A stretch of 22,459 bases of DNA, taken from a virus. Position 1 is the stretch's first letter, and every line of letters begins with the position of its first letter. A program made the translations under genes and the position numbers. Shown here in pieces: positions 1-7,938 of the stretch. Location of the stretch: positions 1 through 22,459 of IMG/VR virus record IMGVR_UViG_3300044630_004330, one strand, 5' to 3'. Below the pieces are notes generated by a model. The model saw only the letters and a list, made by a program, of their open reading frames with translations, was not told the DNA's origin and did no database searches.

Positions 1-964
1 CGTTTCCAGATGTTGCTCCAGTTCCGATATTTCCAGCATTTCCTGCCACCCCAGATGTGCCGGATTGTCCAACGCTGATAATTGTTCCTGCACCAGAAAT
101 GGTTTTAGCGACAATCAGAACGATTGGCCCGCCCACCCCTCCAACTCCATTGGAACCAGCATTCCCAGCATTACCTGGGTTTCCTGCTAAACCTTTAGGG
201 CCATTGGTCCCAGGGTTTCCGTGATTACCTGCTGCGCCGTTAGTACCTGGGTTTCCAGCTCCGTTGTTCCCTGTGTTTCCAGCAGCGGCGCTACTGGTGG
301 GAGAATGAAAATGATAATGTATATTGGAACCAGCATGAGCGTAGTGGCTATTAGCCGGAAGCCCAGTTCCCGCCGCGCCCGCAGTTGCGCCAGTTCCGTT
401 AGTGCCTGCGGTGGCACCAAAACCAGCCGCACCTGCCGTGCCATTAGTTGCGCCAGTTCCGATATTTCCGTCAGCTCCAGCACCACCAGTACCACCCGCA
501 CCAGCACCAGTGCCTGCGGCGCCAATATCTCCACCACGGAACTGACGAACAGTTGCTGCGTTATCTACGTAGTACCCAGTGATTGCAGACTCAAGTTCGT
601 TTAATAACGATAAAGCAACAGGGTTTGTTGATACTTGACTAAGGCTGTATGTTTCTACTGTCGAGGATTGACCAGCAACAGTGCCATCAGATATGGCAGT
701 CGTGTAACCTACGGTCGCACCTATTGTTCCGTTGTTTGTAAGGGTTCCTTTAACAAATACACGAAAACCGTTAGTAATCAAGGTGCAACTGGAATTGACG
801 GTCAAAGAGTCGTAATACATATCTCGCGTAATGACCGTCGGTGTCCCAGTGTTGGAGATAACAACTGTCCCATCGCTGCCGTTGCCATAAACAGTATCGT
901 TACCAATCTTCTGTATATATTCTTTGACCTCTGACCCAGGTCTAGTCCTAATAATTCCACTCAT
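1..964 (-). CDS. Gly-rich tail-fibre/adhesin-like protein, 3' end cut by window edge
   Basis: This frame starts with ATG at 964 and stays open to the left edge (at least 321 codons), so the gene is truncated by the window, not broken. Residues 1 to about 80 form a beta-rich head that closely parallels the head of the next gene (967-1692): both have VYG(N/S)G(S/A)DG, TRD(M/L)Y, and G(F/Y)R(V/I)FVK followed by a TIG. Next comes a long low-complexity stretch of GTGAT/GTNG-type units, a His patch (HYAH, then HYHFH, residues about 206-219), then GNPG/GNAG units and a segment PIVLIVAKTISGAGTI matching VVILAARY in the paralogue. The likely role is an adsorption or tail-fibre component at the virion tip. 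That rests on its position at the end of a tail-gene run and on composition, not on a recognised family. Several shorter frames on both strands here are shadows. Confidence 0.75.
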   Translation of the reverse strand, partial: MSGIIRTRPGSEVKEYIQKIGNDTVYGNGSDGTVVISNTGTPTVITRDMYYDSLTVNSSCTLITNGFRVFVKGTLTNNGTIGATVGYTTAISDGTVAGQSSTVETYSLSQVSTNPVALSLLNELESAITGYYVDNAATVRQFRGGDIGAAGTGAGAGGTGGAGADGNIGTGATNGTAGAAGFGATAGTNGTGATAGAAGTGLPANSHYAHAGSNIHYHFHSPTSSAAAGNTGNNGAGNPGTNGAAGNHGNPGTNGPKGLAGNPGNAGNAGSNGVGGVGGPIVLIVAKTISGAGTIISVGQSGTSGVAGNAGNIGTGATSGN

Positions 965-966
965 GA

Positions 967-1692
967 TTAAACCAACTGCATGTAAATCGAAGTGCCTGAA
1001 TTAGCACCAGTAACATCAGTAGAAACATTGGCCGGAATAGCAGATGCTGAAGAAACCACTATGACCACTCCTCCTCCTCCTGGCGATGTTGCTGGTGCCG
1101 CAATTTTAGCATTTGTGGTCGTGGCAGTACAGGACATGTAACGGGCAGCAAGAATGACCACACCGCCGCCAGCCTCGCTAGACCCACCTGCCCCACCACG
1201 CAGAAATGTTATTCCGCTGGTAGCAGTTACCGAATAACCCAATACAGCCTGGCGTGGTTGAGACCAATACTGTGTTCCGCCCTGGGATGCAGTAGGGGCA
1301 GTGGCAGTGTAAGTGCTAGCCGCGCTTCCGCCAAGACTGTTGGTAACCGAGGTTCCGACACCCACGGATGTTGCTCCGCCTTGCTGAATAGAGCCGGCGG
1401 TTGCAAAGCCTGTCGTAAAACCGATTGTTGAAGCATTGCTAAGAGTCAAAATGTTTTTTACAAAAATCCGATATCCAGCAGGATTCAAACGGACCGAAGC
1501 ATCAATCGTTAGGTCGTAGAAATACAAATCCCGTGTCATTGTATAGACAGAAGATGATGGTGCCATGGATAGGACGGTTGTTGTTCCGTCAAGGGTATAC
1601 GAACCGTCGGCACCGCTACCGTAAACACTATCGGGAGCATCTATAAATGCTCCAAATGGATTCAACACAGGATATTTAGCAATACCGGCCAT
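967..1692 (-). CDS. Tail-fibre/adhesin-like protein, paralogue of the left-edge gene
   Basis: A 241-residue protein. The start ATG at 1692 follows a GAGGTG ribosome site. The N-terminal 80 residues are beta-rich and paralogous to the gene at 1-964 (VYGSGADG, TMTRDLYFYDLTID, GYRIFVKNILTLSN). The middle is Gly/Ser/Thr/Ala-rich and the C-terminus has GGGVVILAARY and GGGGVVIVVSSASA, a pattern I associate with phage adhesins made of stacked Gly-rich sheets. No enzyme motif is visible. The stop lies 2 bases before the start of the left-edge gene, and the next gene upstream ends 2 bases before this ATG, so this is one transcript. Structural tail role inferred from context; receptor binding is plausible but unproven. 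Confidence 0.75.
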   Translation of the reverse strand: MAGIAKYPVLNPFGAFIDAPDSVYGSGADGSYTLDGTTTVLSMAPSSSVYTMTRDLYFYDLTIDASVRLNPAGYRIFVKNILTLSNASTIGFTTGFATAGSIQQGGATSVGVGTSVTNSLGGSAASTYTATAPTASQGGTQYWSQPRQAVLGYSVTATSGITFLRGGAGGSSEAGGGVVILAARYMSCTATTTNAKIAAPATSPGGGGVVIVVSSASAIPANVSTDVTGANSGTSIYMQLV

Positions 1693-1694
1693 AA

Positions 1695-2032
1695 CTACAC
1701 CTCGTAAGCAGTGACAGTTACCGAAACTGTTGTCGCACTTGCAAAGAAATACAATTTCTCGCTTGTCGTAAGTTTTAAGTTTGTATTGTACGTAATCGTT
1801 TCATTGGCGTTAATTGTTGTTGCTGAAAGAATACGGTTAGCAGCAGTATCGGATGAACCAATTCCCAATGTAATCGTGCCTGAACTAGAAGCGGTGTTGC
1901 AAAAAATAACCTGCTTGACCACTCCGACTCCTTGCGTTCCAGTACCAGCTGGGGTATAGGTGTTGGCGGGGGTTGTGTATGTCGCTACTGCCGAGACAGC
2001 AACAGGACCTAATCGAGTTGGGGTAATAGCCA

Positions 2033-2033
<1 letters not shown>
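1695..2033 (-). CDS. Short beta-sandwich-like tail-associated protein
   Basis: A 112-residue protein with alternating Thr/Val/Ala-rich segments typical of a small beta sandwich (GVVKQVIFCNTASSSGTITL, then ETITYNTNLKLTTSEKLYFF, ending VSVTVTAYEV). No signal peptide, membrane segment or catalytic motif. The ATG at 2033 overlaps the TAA of the collagen-like fibre gene (TAATG), and its GGAGG ribosome site sits inside that gene's last codons (MEVF), so translation is probably coupled. Proteins of this size and composition often follow tail-fibre genes in phages. A fibre-associated structural role is inferred from that, and no function is assigned. Confidence 0.7.
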
Positions 2034-3770
<1,737 letters not shown>

Positions 3771-3783
3771 TTGTTTTTAAAAC

Positions 3784-5097
3784 TTAACCCGTTACTACGA
3801 TAGTGTAGTCACCTGCTGTAATTGTTCCAAGAAGAGTAACTGTTACCGTGTCGGCGTTCGTGCGAGCAACGTCACCAATTACCGTAGCACCACCTGATAC
3901 TTCAAAAATCTGAACAATAACGTTCGTTGAGTTGAACATGTGGTCAACCTGGGTTGTGGAGGTTCCACCAGCGCTAGCTGCACAGCCTTTGCTTGCGATG
4001 CGAGCAAGAGCTGGAGTAGTAGTATTCGCAGTTCCTGCAGACGTTTTAATACCAAGGTTTGTGCGAGCACTTGCTGCATCTGACGCACCAGTACCACCGT
4101 CTGCGACAGCAACATCTGTACCGTTCCAAACACCAGTAGTGATTGTTCCAAGGGTTGTGATGGTGTTTTGACCAATGTACGTAGAATCGATGTCAATGGC
4201 ATCCGAAGAAACAGATATACGACCCGCTGTTCCAACAGCATTAATCGTATTTCCAGTTTTTGTGAGACCGTCACCAGCAGTGATTTGGCCAGCACCAGAG
4301 AACTGGACCCATTCGATTGCATCTGTGCCTACAGTGATGGCTCCGTTGCTTGTTACAACCCAGCCAGAGTCTGCATTTGCGGTACCTTCTTCAACAAAAG
4401 TAAACGCTCCACCGGACACTTCGCCGGTTCCATCAAAATCAGTTGCACGAACCGCAGCGCCAGTTGCCTGAACAACGTAGATACCGTTTTCAGACTGGGT
4501 GCTCTGGTTCTTTACGAGAACACGGTCCCCAGTAGCAAGAGTTACGCCATCAAGCGTGTCGCCGTTCTCTAGACCAGAAGCAAGAAGTACAGCAGTAGTA
4601 GTTGCAGCGCGAACTGACTGCTTGACGTCTAGGCCCGAGCGGGCAGCATCTACATAAGCCTTGGTAGCAGCATGTGCATCGTCAGTTGGTGTACCAAACT
4701 TTGCTTGACCGCTTCCATCTCTTATGACAAGCTTGTTTGCGGTTGCTTCAGATGCGGCATCAGCCAGCTTCGAAAAGTCTGAAGCGGACAACAAACCAGC
4801 GCTTGCAGATGTTGCAAGGTTTGGAGTAATCGTGATTTGTCCATTGGACTCAACAATGGTGAGTGCTGTGGCGTGTGAACCGCCCGCAATTACACCGGCG
4901 GCCTCGCCAACCCCGGCAACGACCTTTCGCCATGCGGCAGCGGTTAAGTCATAAATCTTGATAACACCATCGGCGCTATTGAAGTACATCCGTCCATCAA
5001 ATAGGTTTGTCGATGGGTCGCTTGCAAGCACCTCAAAGCTAGAATTAATGAGCTGATTGCGATTGAGGTCAATGTTGGTTAGAAATTTTTGCGCCAT
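3784..5097 (-). CDS. Long tail fibre protein
   Basis: A 437-residue protein. The ATG at 5097 is preceded by AAGGTGGAG. The N-terminus MAQKFLTNIDLNRNQL matches the start of the collagen-like fibre, suggesting a shared attachment tip, and continues with GRMYFNSADGVIKIYD. From about residue 140 comes a unit common in phage tail fibres: ATKAYVDAARSGLDVKQSVR, then DGVTLATGDRVLVKNQ, ENGIYVV and SGWVVTSNG. This is followed by TLGTITTGVWNGTDVAVADGG, a motif often seen before a fibre's distal domain, and a C-terminal beta domain ending AGDYTIVVTG. No enzymatic motif. It is the second-longest fibre of the run. The 59-base gap to the next gene contains the hairpin at 3751-3770. Confidence 0.85.
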   Translation of the reverse strand: MAQKFLTNIDLNRNQLINSSFEVLASDPSTNLFDGRMYFNSADGVIKIYDLTAAAWRKVVAGVGEAAGVIAGGSHATALTIVESNGQITITPNLATSASAGLLSASDFSKLADAASEATANKLVIRDGSGQAKFGTPTDDAHAATKAYVDAARSGLDVKQSVRAATTTAVLLASGLENGDTLDGVTLATGDRVLVKNQSTQSENGIYVVQATGAAVRATDFDGTGEVSGGAFTFVEEGTANADSGWVVTSNGAITVGTDAIEWVQFSGAGQITAGDGLTKTGNTINAVGTAGRISVSSDAIDIDSTYIGQNTITTLGTITTGVWNGTDVAVADGGTGASDAASARTNLGIKTSAGTANTTTPALARIASKGCAASAGGTSTTQVDHMFNSTNVIVQIFEVSGGATVIGDVARTNADTVTVTLLGTITAGDYTIVVTG

Positions 5098-5109
5098 TTT
5101 TGCTCCACC

Positions 5110-5421
5110 TTATGTGAGATATGCTTTTCCAGAAAATGCCGAAGAAAACATGACCGTAATCTGAGTATTACTATTGTATTGTACCTCACCAAATACATGG
5201 GTATCTGCAGAATCCACAATGGTTACCTGTGGCTTTCCTCCGAGCGTATGGGTTATTACCCATGTCGTTGAAGCACTCCCCTGTTCGTGAATATGGCGTC
5301 TAGTGTTTGAGGAGCCGGCTCCAGCAAACCTGACAACAACCTGATTTTGTGCATCTTGATTTACGATTACCTGATTTGGGGTATCCTCGCGAATATTTAC
5401 CTGATTTGGGACATTGCTCAT
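5110..5421 (-). CDS. Short tail-fibre-like protein with N-terminal ten-residue repeat
   Basis: A 103-residue protein whose ATG overlaps the TGA of the preceding gene (ATGA, 5418-5421). The first 30 residues are three ten-residue repeats with core NQV (PNQVNIREDT, PNQVIVNQDA, QNQVVVRFAG), mirrored in the DNA as repeated TTACCTGATTTGGG on the plus strand. The rest (HIHEQGSASTTWVITHTLGG, PQVTIVDSADTHVFGEVQY, ITVMFSSAFSGKAYLT) matches a small beta domain I recognise from many phage tail-fibre proteins, typically written W.V.H.LG..P.VTV.D..G and F..A.SG.AYL. A structural component near the fibre or baseplate is likely. Confidence 0.8.
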   Translation of the reverse strand: MSNVPNQVNIREDTPNQVIVNQDAQNQVVVRFAGAGSSNTRRHIHEQGSASTTWVITHTLGGKPQVTIVDSADTHVFGEVQYNSNTQITVMFSSAFSGKAYLT

Positions 5422-5801
5422 CTAGTAACCTCTGGGATGAGCGTAAATGCTCCTTTTATAACCTTTGACACAAAGCCACCGTTGTCAATGATTTCAAGGT
5501 CATAGACACCACTACTATTTATAGATGCCGTAACCGACGCAGACATCGACATCGCTATTAAATTTGTAGTGCCGCCAACCGGATTTATTTCCAACCCTAG
5601 GTTCTCTGTGGTCAAGGTGACTATTGCAGATGCTGACTCGATGGTTCTTCGTACCTGCATTCTCGCGGTGTAACCAGTTAAGTCAAATTCTTCGTATGTC
5701 TGACCAGTTGGGTCGGTTGCGAGGTCTGGCTGCTCTATTTCCAGGATGCGCGAAAACGACGAACCCTGCTCACAGGTTATGTTGTAGATACCAGCAATCA
5801 T
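5418..5801 (-). CDS. Baseplate/tail-type beta protein
   Basis: A 127-residue protein with ATG at 5801 and an AGGAGAG ribosome site. The sequence (GIYNITCEQGSSFSRILEIE, FDLTGYTARMQVRRTIES, IVTLTTENLGLEI, then SGVYDLEIIDNGGF and a terminal IPEVTR) matches a phage family usually annotated as hypothetical or baseplate wedge-like: an N-terminal strand with EQG, DLTGYTARMQ(V/I)R, YDLE, and a terminal EVTR. It probably sits at the base of the tail fibres. No catalytic residues. Its ribosome site lies partly within the stem described at 5812-5846. Confidence 0.75.
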   Translation of the reverse strand: MIAGIYNITCEQGSSFSRILEIEQPDLATDPTGQTYEEFDLTGYTARMQVRRTIESASAIVTLTTENLGLEINPVGGTTNLIAMSMSASVTASINSSGVYDLEIIDNGGFVSKVIKGAFTLIPEVTR

Positions 5802-5811
5802 GGGCGCGCTC

Positions 5812-5846
5812 TCCTAATCAGAAACCATAACGATTGTAGATTAGGA
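5812..5846 (-). promoter_or_regulatory. Inverted repeat overlapping the ribosome site of the baseplate-type gene
   Basis: TCCTAATC (5812-5819) and GATTAGGA (5839-5846) form a perfect 8-bp inverted repeat with a 19-base loop. On the minus-strand transcript the second arm contains four of the five bases of the AGGAG ribosome site for the gene starting at 5801. Folding would hide that site, suggesting translational control between the holin-like gene and the tail genes. Confidence 0.45.
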
Positions 5847-5851
5847 AACAG

Positions 5852-5866
5852 TCTGCTACGAGCAGA
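5852..5866 (-). terminator. Hairpin just after the holin-like gene
   Basis: TCTGCT (5852-5857) and AGCAGA (5861-5866) form a tight 6-bp stem with a three-base loop, starting 6 bases after the holin-like stop codon. On the minus strand it is followed by CTGTTTCC, a poor U-run, so it is at most a partial or attenuating terminator within the operon. Confidence 0.4.
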
Positions 5867-5871
5867 TATCA

Positions 5872-6087
5872 CTAAATAGCCGAAGCTGAATCCTTGTTTG
5901 GGCCGACCTTTTTGAGACCCATCGACATGGCTATTGAAAGCGCAACTGCCGTAACTCCGATTTTGAGGTTGTCCTGATTTAGGAGACCGTCAGAATCTGC
6001 TCCAGTTGCAATCCATGCCCCAAGGTAAGCCTGAACGAATGTTCTAGCTGCTCTTTCCGCAATGTCTTTGATAAAGGAAGTTCCCAT
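5872..6087 (-). CDS. Putative r1t-type holin
   Basis: A 71-residue protein with ATG at 6087 and GGAGA six bases upstream. The pattern AERAARTFVQAYLGAW, a polar turn, then a hydrophobic helix (IGVTAVALSIAMSMG) and a charged tail (KKVGPNKDSASAI) matches the r1t-like holin family common in phages of actinobacteria. Holins accumulate in the cytoplasmic membrane and release the endolysin at lysis time. The second helix is clearly hydrophobic; the first is amphipathic. Oddly, it heads the tail operon and is not beside the endolysin (16692-17444), where a second holin candidate exists. It could be a structural membrane-interacting protein instead. Confidence 0.65.
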   Translation of the reverse strand: MGTSFIKDIAERAARTFVQAYLGAWIATGADSDGLLNQDNLKIGVTAVALSIAMSMGLKKVGPNKDSASAI

Positions 6088-6117
6088 ATGTTTTCTCCAA
6101 TTTGTTTAGGTGTATCT

Positions 6118-6146
6118 AATTTACCACACATGATTTAGTCCTACAA
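6118..6146 (-). promoter_or_regulatory. Candidate promoter for the minus-strand tail operon
   Basis: On the minus strand, TTGTAG (6141-6146) and TAAATT (6118-6123) are separated by 17 bases and lie upstream of the holin-like ATG at 6087. Match to consensus is moderate (3 of 6 and 4 of 6). The region 6088-6175 is the only gap between the divergent operons, so promoters for both should be here. Confidence 0.4.
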
Positions 6147-6168
6147 TCCTTGCGGTACATGCTATTGT
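6140..6168 (+). promoter_or_regulatory. Candidate promoter for the glycan cassette; possibly leaderless
   Basis: Two -10-like boxes precede the ATG at 6176: TACAAT (6142-6147) and TATTGT (6163-6168). If the second is used, transcription would start at about 6175-6176, giving a leaderless mRNA. That would fit the absence of any Shine-Dalgarno sequence before this gene. The first box overlaps the -35 of the divergent minus-strand promoter candidate. Confidence 0.35.
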
Positions 6169-6175
6169 CTATCGA

Positions 6176-7273
6176 ATGGCCCCAAAGAAACGCAAGCCGA
6201 CAATTGGCTACCTAACATCAGACTGGGCCTGGGGTACTGACCCACTGCAACCCAATGGTTGTGCTTGGTACAGATGCAAGCTCCCCGCAGACCAACTGAA
6301 CAAACATGGATGGTTTGCCACTGTTGGTTTTCCGGGCTTCAACCCACAACGCGGGTTTGGGATGGTTGTCCCTGGAGACAAAGCTATCCATGGTTGGGAT
6401 ATTATTGTTTTCAAACTTCTAATGCAACGCGAAGTGCTTGAAGCGATGCCCCTTGCGCAAAAAATGGGACAGAAAATAGTAGTTGACGTCGATGACTGGT
6501 TTGACGGACTCGCCACAACAAATCAAGCATACAAAGCCACAGACCCAACGACTAATCCCGATAACAATAGAGATATTTACGCGCAGATAATAATGCAGGC
6601 AGACGCTGTAATCACTTCAACTCCATTCCTGTTTGACTATTATGCAGCAAAAAGAGAAAATGTTTTCATGGTCAGGAATGGAATAGACATAGAAAGATGG
6701 AAACCACGCACACCAAGAACGAATCATCGCTTAAGACTCGGGTGGGTTGGGGCTACCCCATGGCGCTCTGGTGACCTAGAGACGCTCTCATCATTTCTTG
6801 GTAAATACTTGGTTGATAGAAGAATAGGTTTTCATCACTCTGGGCATACAACAAATGGAGCTCCATCAGCAAACCGCCAACTCGGTATACCCGACAACAT
6901 AACAAGAACCCTCCCATTGGCTCCAATTTTGTCGTATCCAGGACTATTTCAACCGATAGACATTGGCATGGTGCCTCTAAACAACATTCCATTCAACCAT
7001 GCAAAATCTTTCATCAAAGGCCTTGAATATGCTGCTGCTGGTGTTCCTTTTATTTCCTCATACTCTCCAGAGTACAAAATTCTTGCCGACCAAGGAATTG
7101 GCCGTGTTGCGTATACTCCGGACGACTGGGTTCACCATTTAGACGAATTACGTCGAACCCATATCAGAAGAGACGAGGTTGGCCACAATCTTGAAATGCT
7201 GCAAAATTTCACGATGAACAAGCGCGGCGAAGATTGGGATGCAACAATGCGCGTCATCCTAGAAAAAATCTAG
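6176..7273 (+). CDS. GT-B fold glycosyltransferase (family 4-like)
   Basis: A 365-residue protein, normal length for this class. The N-terminal domain (1-165) begins with a basic leader and GYLTSDWAWG; the hinge-side motif NGIDIERWKP is at 168-177. The C-terminal nucleotide-sugar domain has LGWVGATP (188-195) and FNHAKSFIKGLEYAAAGVPF (273-292), the region carrying the Lys and Glu that contact the donor in GT4 enzymes. It should transfer a sugar from an activated donor to a surface glycan or virion protein; donor and acceptor cannot be read from sequence. It is the first gene of a six-gene cassette and has no ribosome site. Its stop codon lies within a hairpin that also covers the next gene's ribosome site. 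Confidence 0.85.
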   Translation: MAPKKRKPTIGYLTSDWAWGTDPLQPNGCAWYRCKLPADQLNKHGWFATVGFPGFNPQRGFGMVVPGDKAIHGWDIIVFKLLMQREVLEAMPLAQKMGQKIVVDVDDWFDGLATTNQAYKATDPTTNPDNNRDIYAQIIMQADAVITSTPFLFDYYAAKRENVFMVRNGIDIERWKPRTPRTNHRLRLGWVGATPWRSGDLETLSSFLGKYLVDRRIGFHHSGHTTNGAPSANRQLGIPDNITRTLPLAPILSYPGLFQPIDIGMVPLNNIPFNHAKSFIKGLEYAAAGVPFISSYSPEYKILADQGIGRVAYTPDDWVHHLDELRRTHIRRDEVGHNLEMLQNFTMNKRGEDWDATMRVILEKI

Positions 7274-7276
7274 GTG
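7258..7276 (+). promoter_or_regulatory. Hairpin covering a stop codon and the next ribosome site
   Basis: CCTAGA (7258-7263) and TCTAGG (7269-7274) form a 6-bp perfect stem around AAAAA. The second arm contains the stop TAG (7271-7273) of the first glycosyltransferase and most of the AGGTG ribosome site (7272-7276) of the second. A ribosome finishing the first gene would open it, which suggests translational coupling. Confidence 0.45.
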
Positions 7277-7281
7277 TTTCC

Positions 7282-7938
7282 ATGCAGGATATCGCCTGGA
7301 CATTTGGTGTAATAACCGTATACGAAGATAAGAACAGACTCAACGAGATACTCGACAGCATCCGAACCCTTGGAGTACCAGAGTACGAAATCTTGCTTGT
7401 TGGCGGCGGCGACTCAACCGGAATAGATGGTGGAGATATTGTCAAGATTAATTTTGACGAATCAGTCAAACCGCGATGGATTACTCGCAAAAAAAATATT
7501 CTTGTTCAAAATGCAAAGTATGAAAATATTGTACTGATGCACGACTATCACGTGTTTGACGCGAGATGGTATGAGGAGTTCAAGAACTTTGGTACAGACT
7601 GGGAAATTTGCTCTTGCCCACAGCACCTAATAAATGGCGACAGAAATCCAATGGATTGGTCGCTCTGGGACAAACCAGGACACGGTCGCGCATGGTCGCT
7701 TGACTACAACGACTGGACGCAAACTCAATACATGTATATATCTGGTGGCTTCTTTATTGTTAAAAAGCATGTGATGCTTGAAGAACCGCTTGACGAATCA
7801 CGTGGATGGAATGAGGCAGAAGACGTCGAATGGTCCATGCGTGTTCGCAGTAAGTACGTAATGAAATGCAACGGAAAAAGCGTTGTTCGTCACAATAAGT
7901 GGCATAGGCATGCAGGACCAAATCCAAATGAAAAATAA
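7282..7938 (+). CDS. GT-A fold glycosyltransferase (family 2-like)
   Basis: I place the start at ATG 7282, which follows AGGTG, not at the in-frame ATG 7234 inside the previous gene. This gives 218 residues. The N-terminus FGVITVYEDKNRLNEILDSI is a GT2-type first strand and helix. TRKKN at 68-72 corresponds to the position where GT2 enzymes have (A)RN. HDYH at 87-90 takes the place of the metal-binding DxD. GGFF (155-158) and EAEDVEW (178-184) match the acceptor loop and the catalytic E-D pair. It probably adds one sugar in the same pathway as its neighbours. The C-terminus (HNKWHRHAGPNPNEK) is short and basic. It overlaps the next gene by 11 bases. Confidence 0.8.
   Translation: MQDIAWTFGVITVYEDKNRLNEILDSIRTLGVPEYEILLVGGGDSTGIDGGDIVKINFDESVKPRWITRKKNILVQNAKYENIVLMHDYHVFDARWYEEFKNFGTDWEICSCPQHLINGDRNPMDWSLWDKPGHGRAWSLDYNDWTQTQYMYISGGFFIVKKHVMLEEPLDESRGWNEAEDVEWSMRVRSKYVMKCNGKSVVRHNKWHRHAGPNPNEK

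Noticed and set aside
187-604. Open frames on both strands at the left edge
   Set aside because: They are shifted-frame or antisense products of the Gly-rich codons of the gene at 1-964.
635-934. A plus-strand frame with zinc-finger-like Cys pairs (CFYC, CSVVC)
   Set aside because: It is antisense to the head domain of the left-edge adhesin gene, which matches its paralogue residue by residue; the Cys spacing is chance.
7234-7281. Upstream ATG for the second glycosyltransferase, and similar extensions at 9247, 10592, 17934, 18196 and 18369
   Set aside because: Each runs back into the preceding gene; the chosen internal starts have coupled overlaps, ribosome sites or a signal peptide or domain edge right after them.
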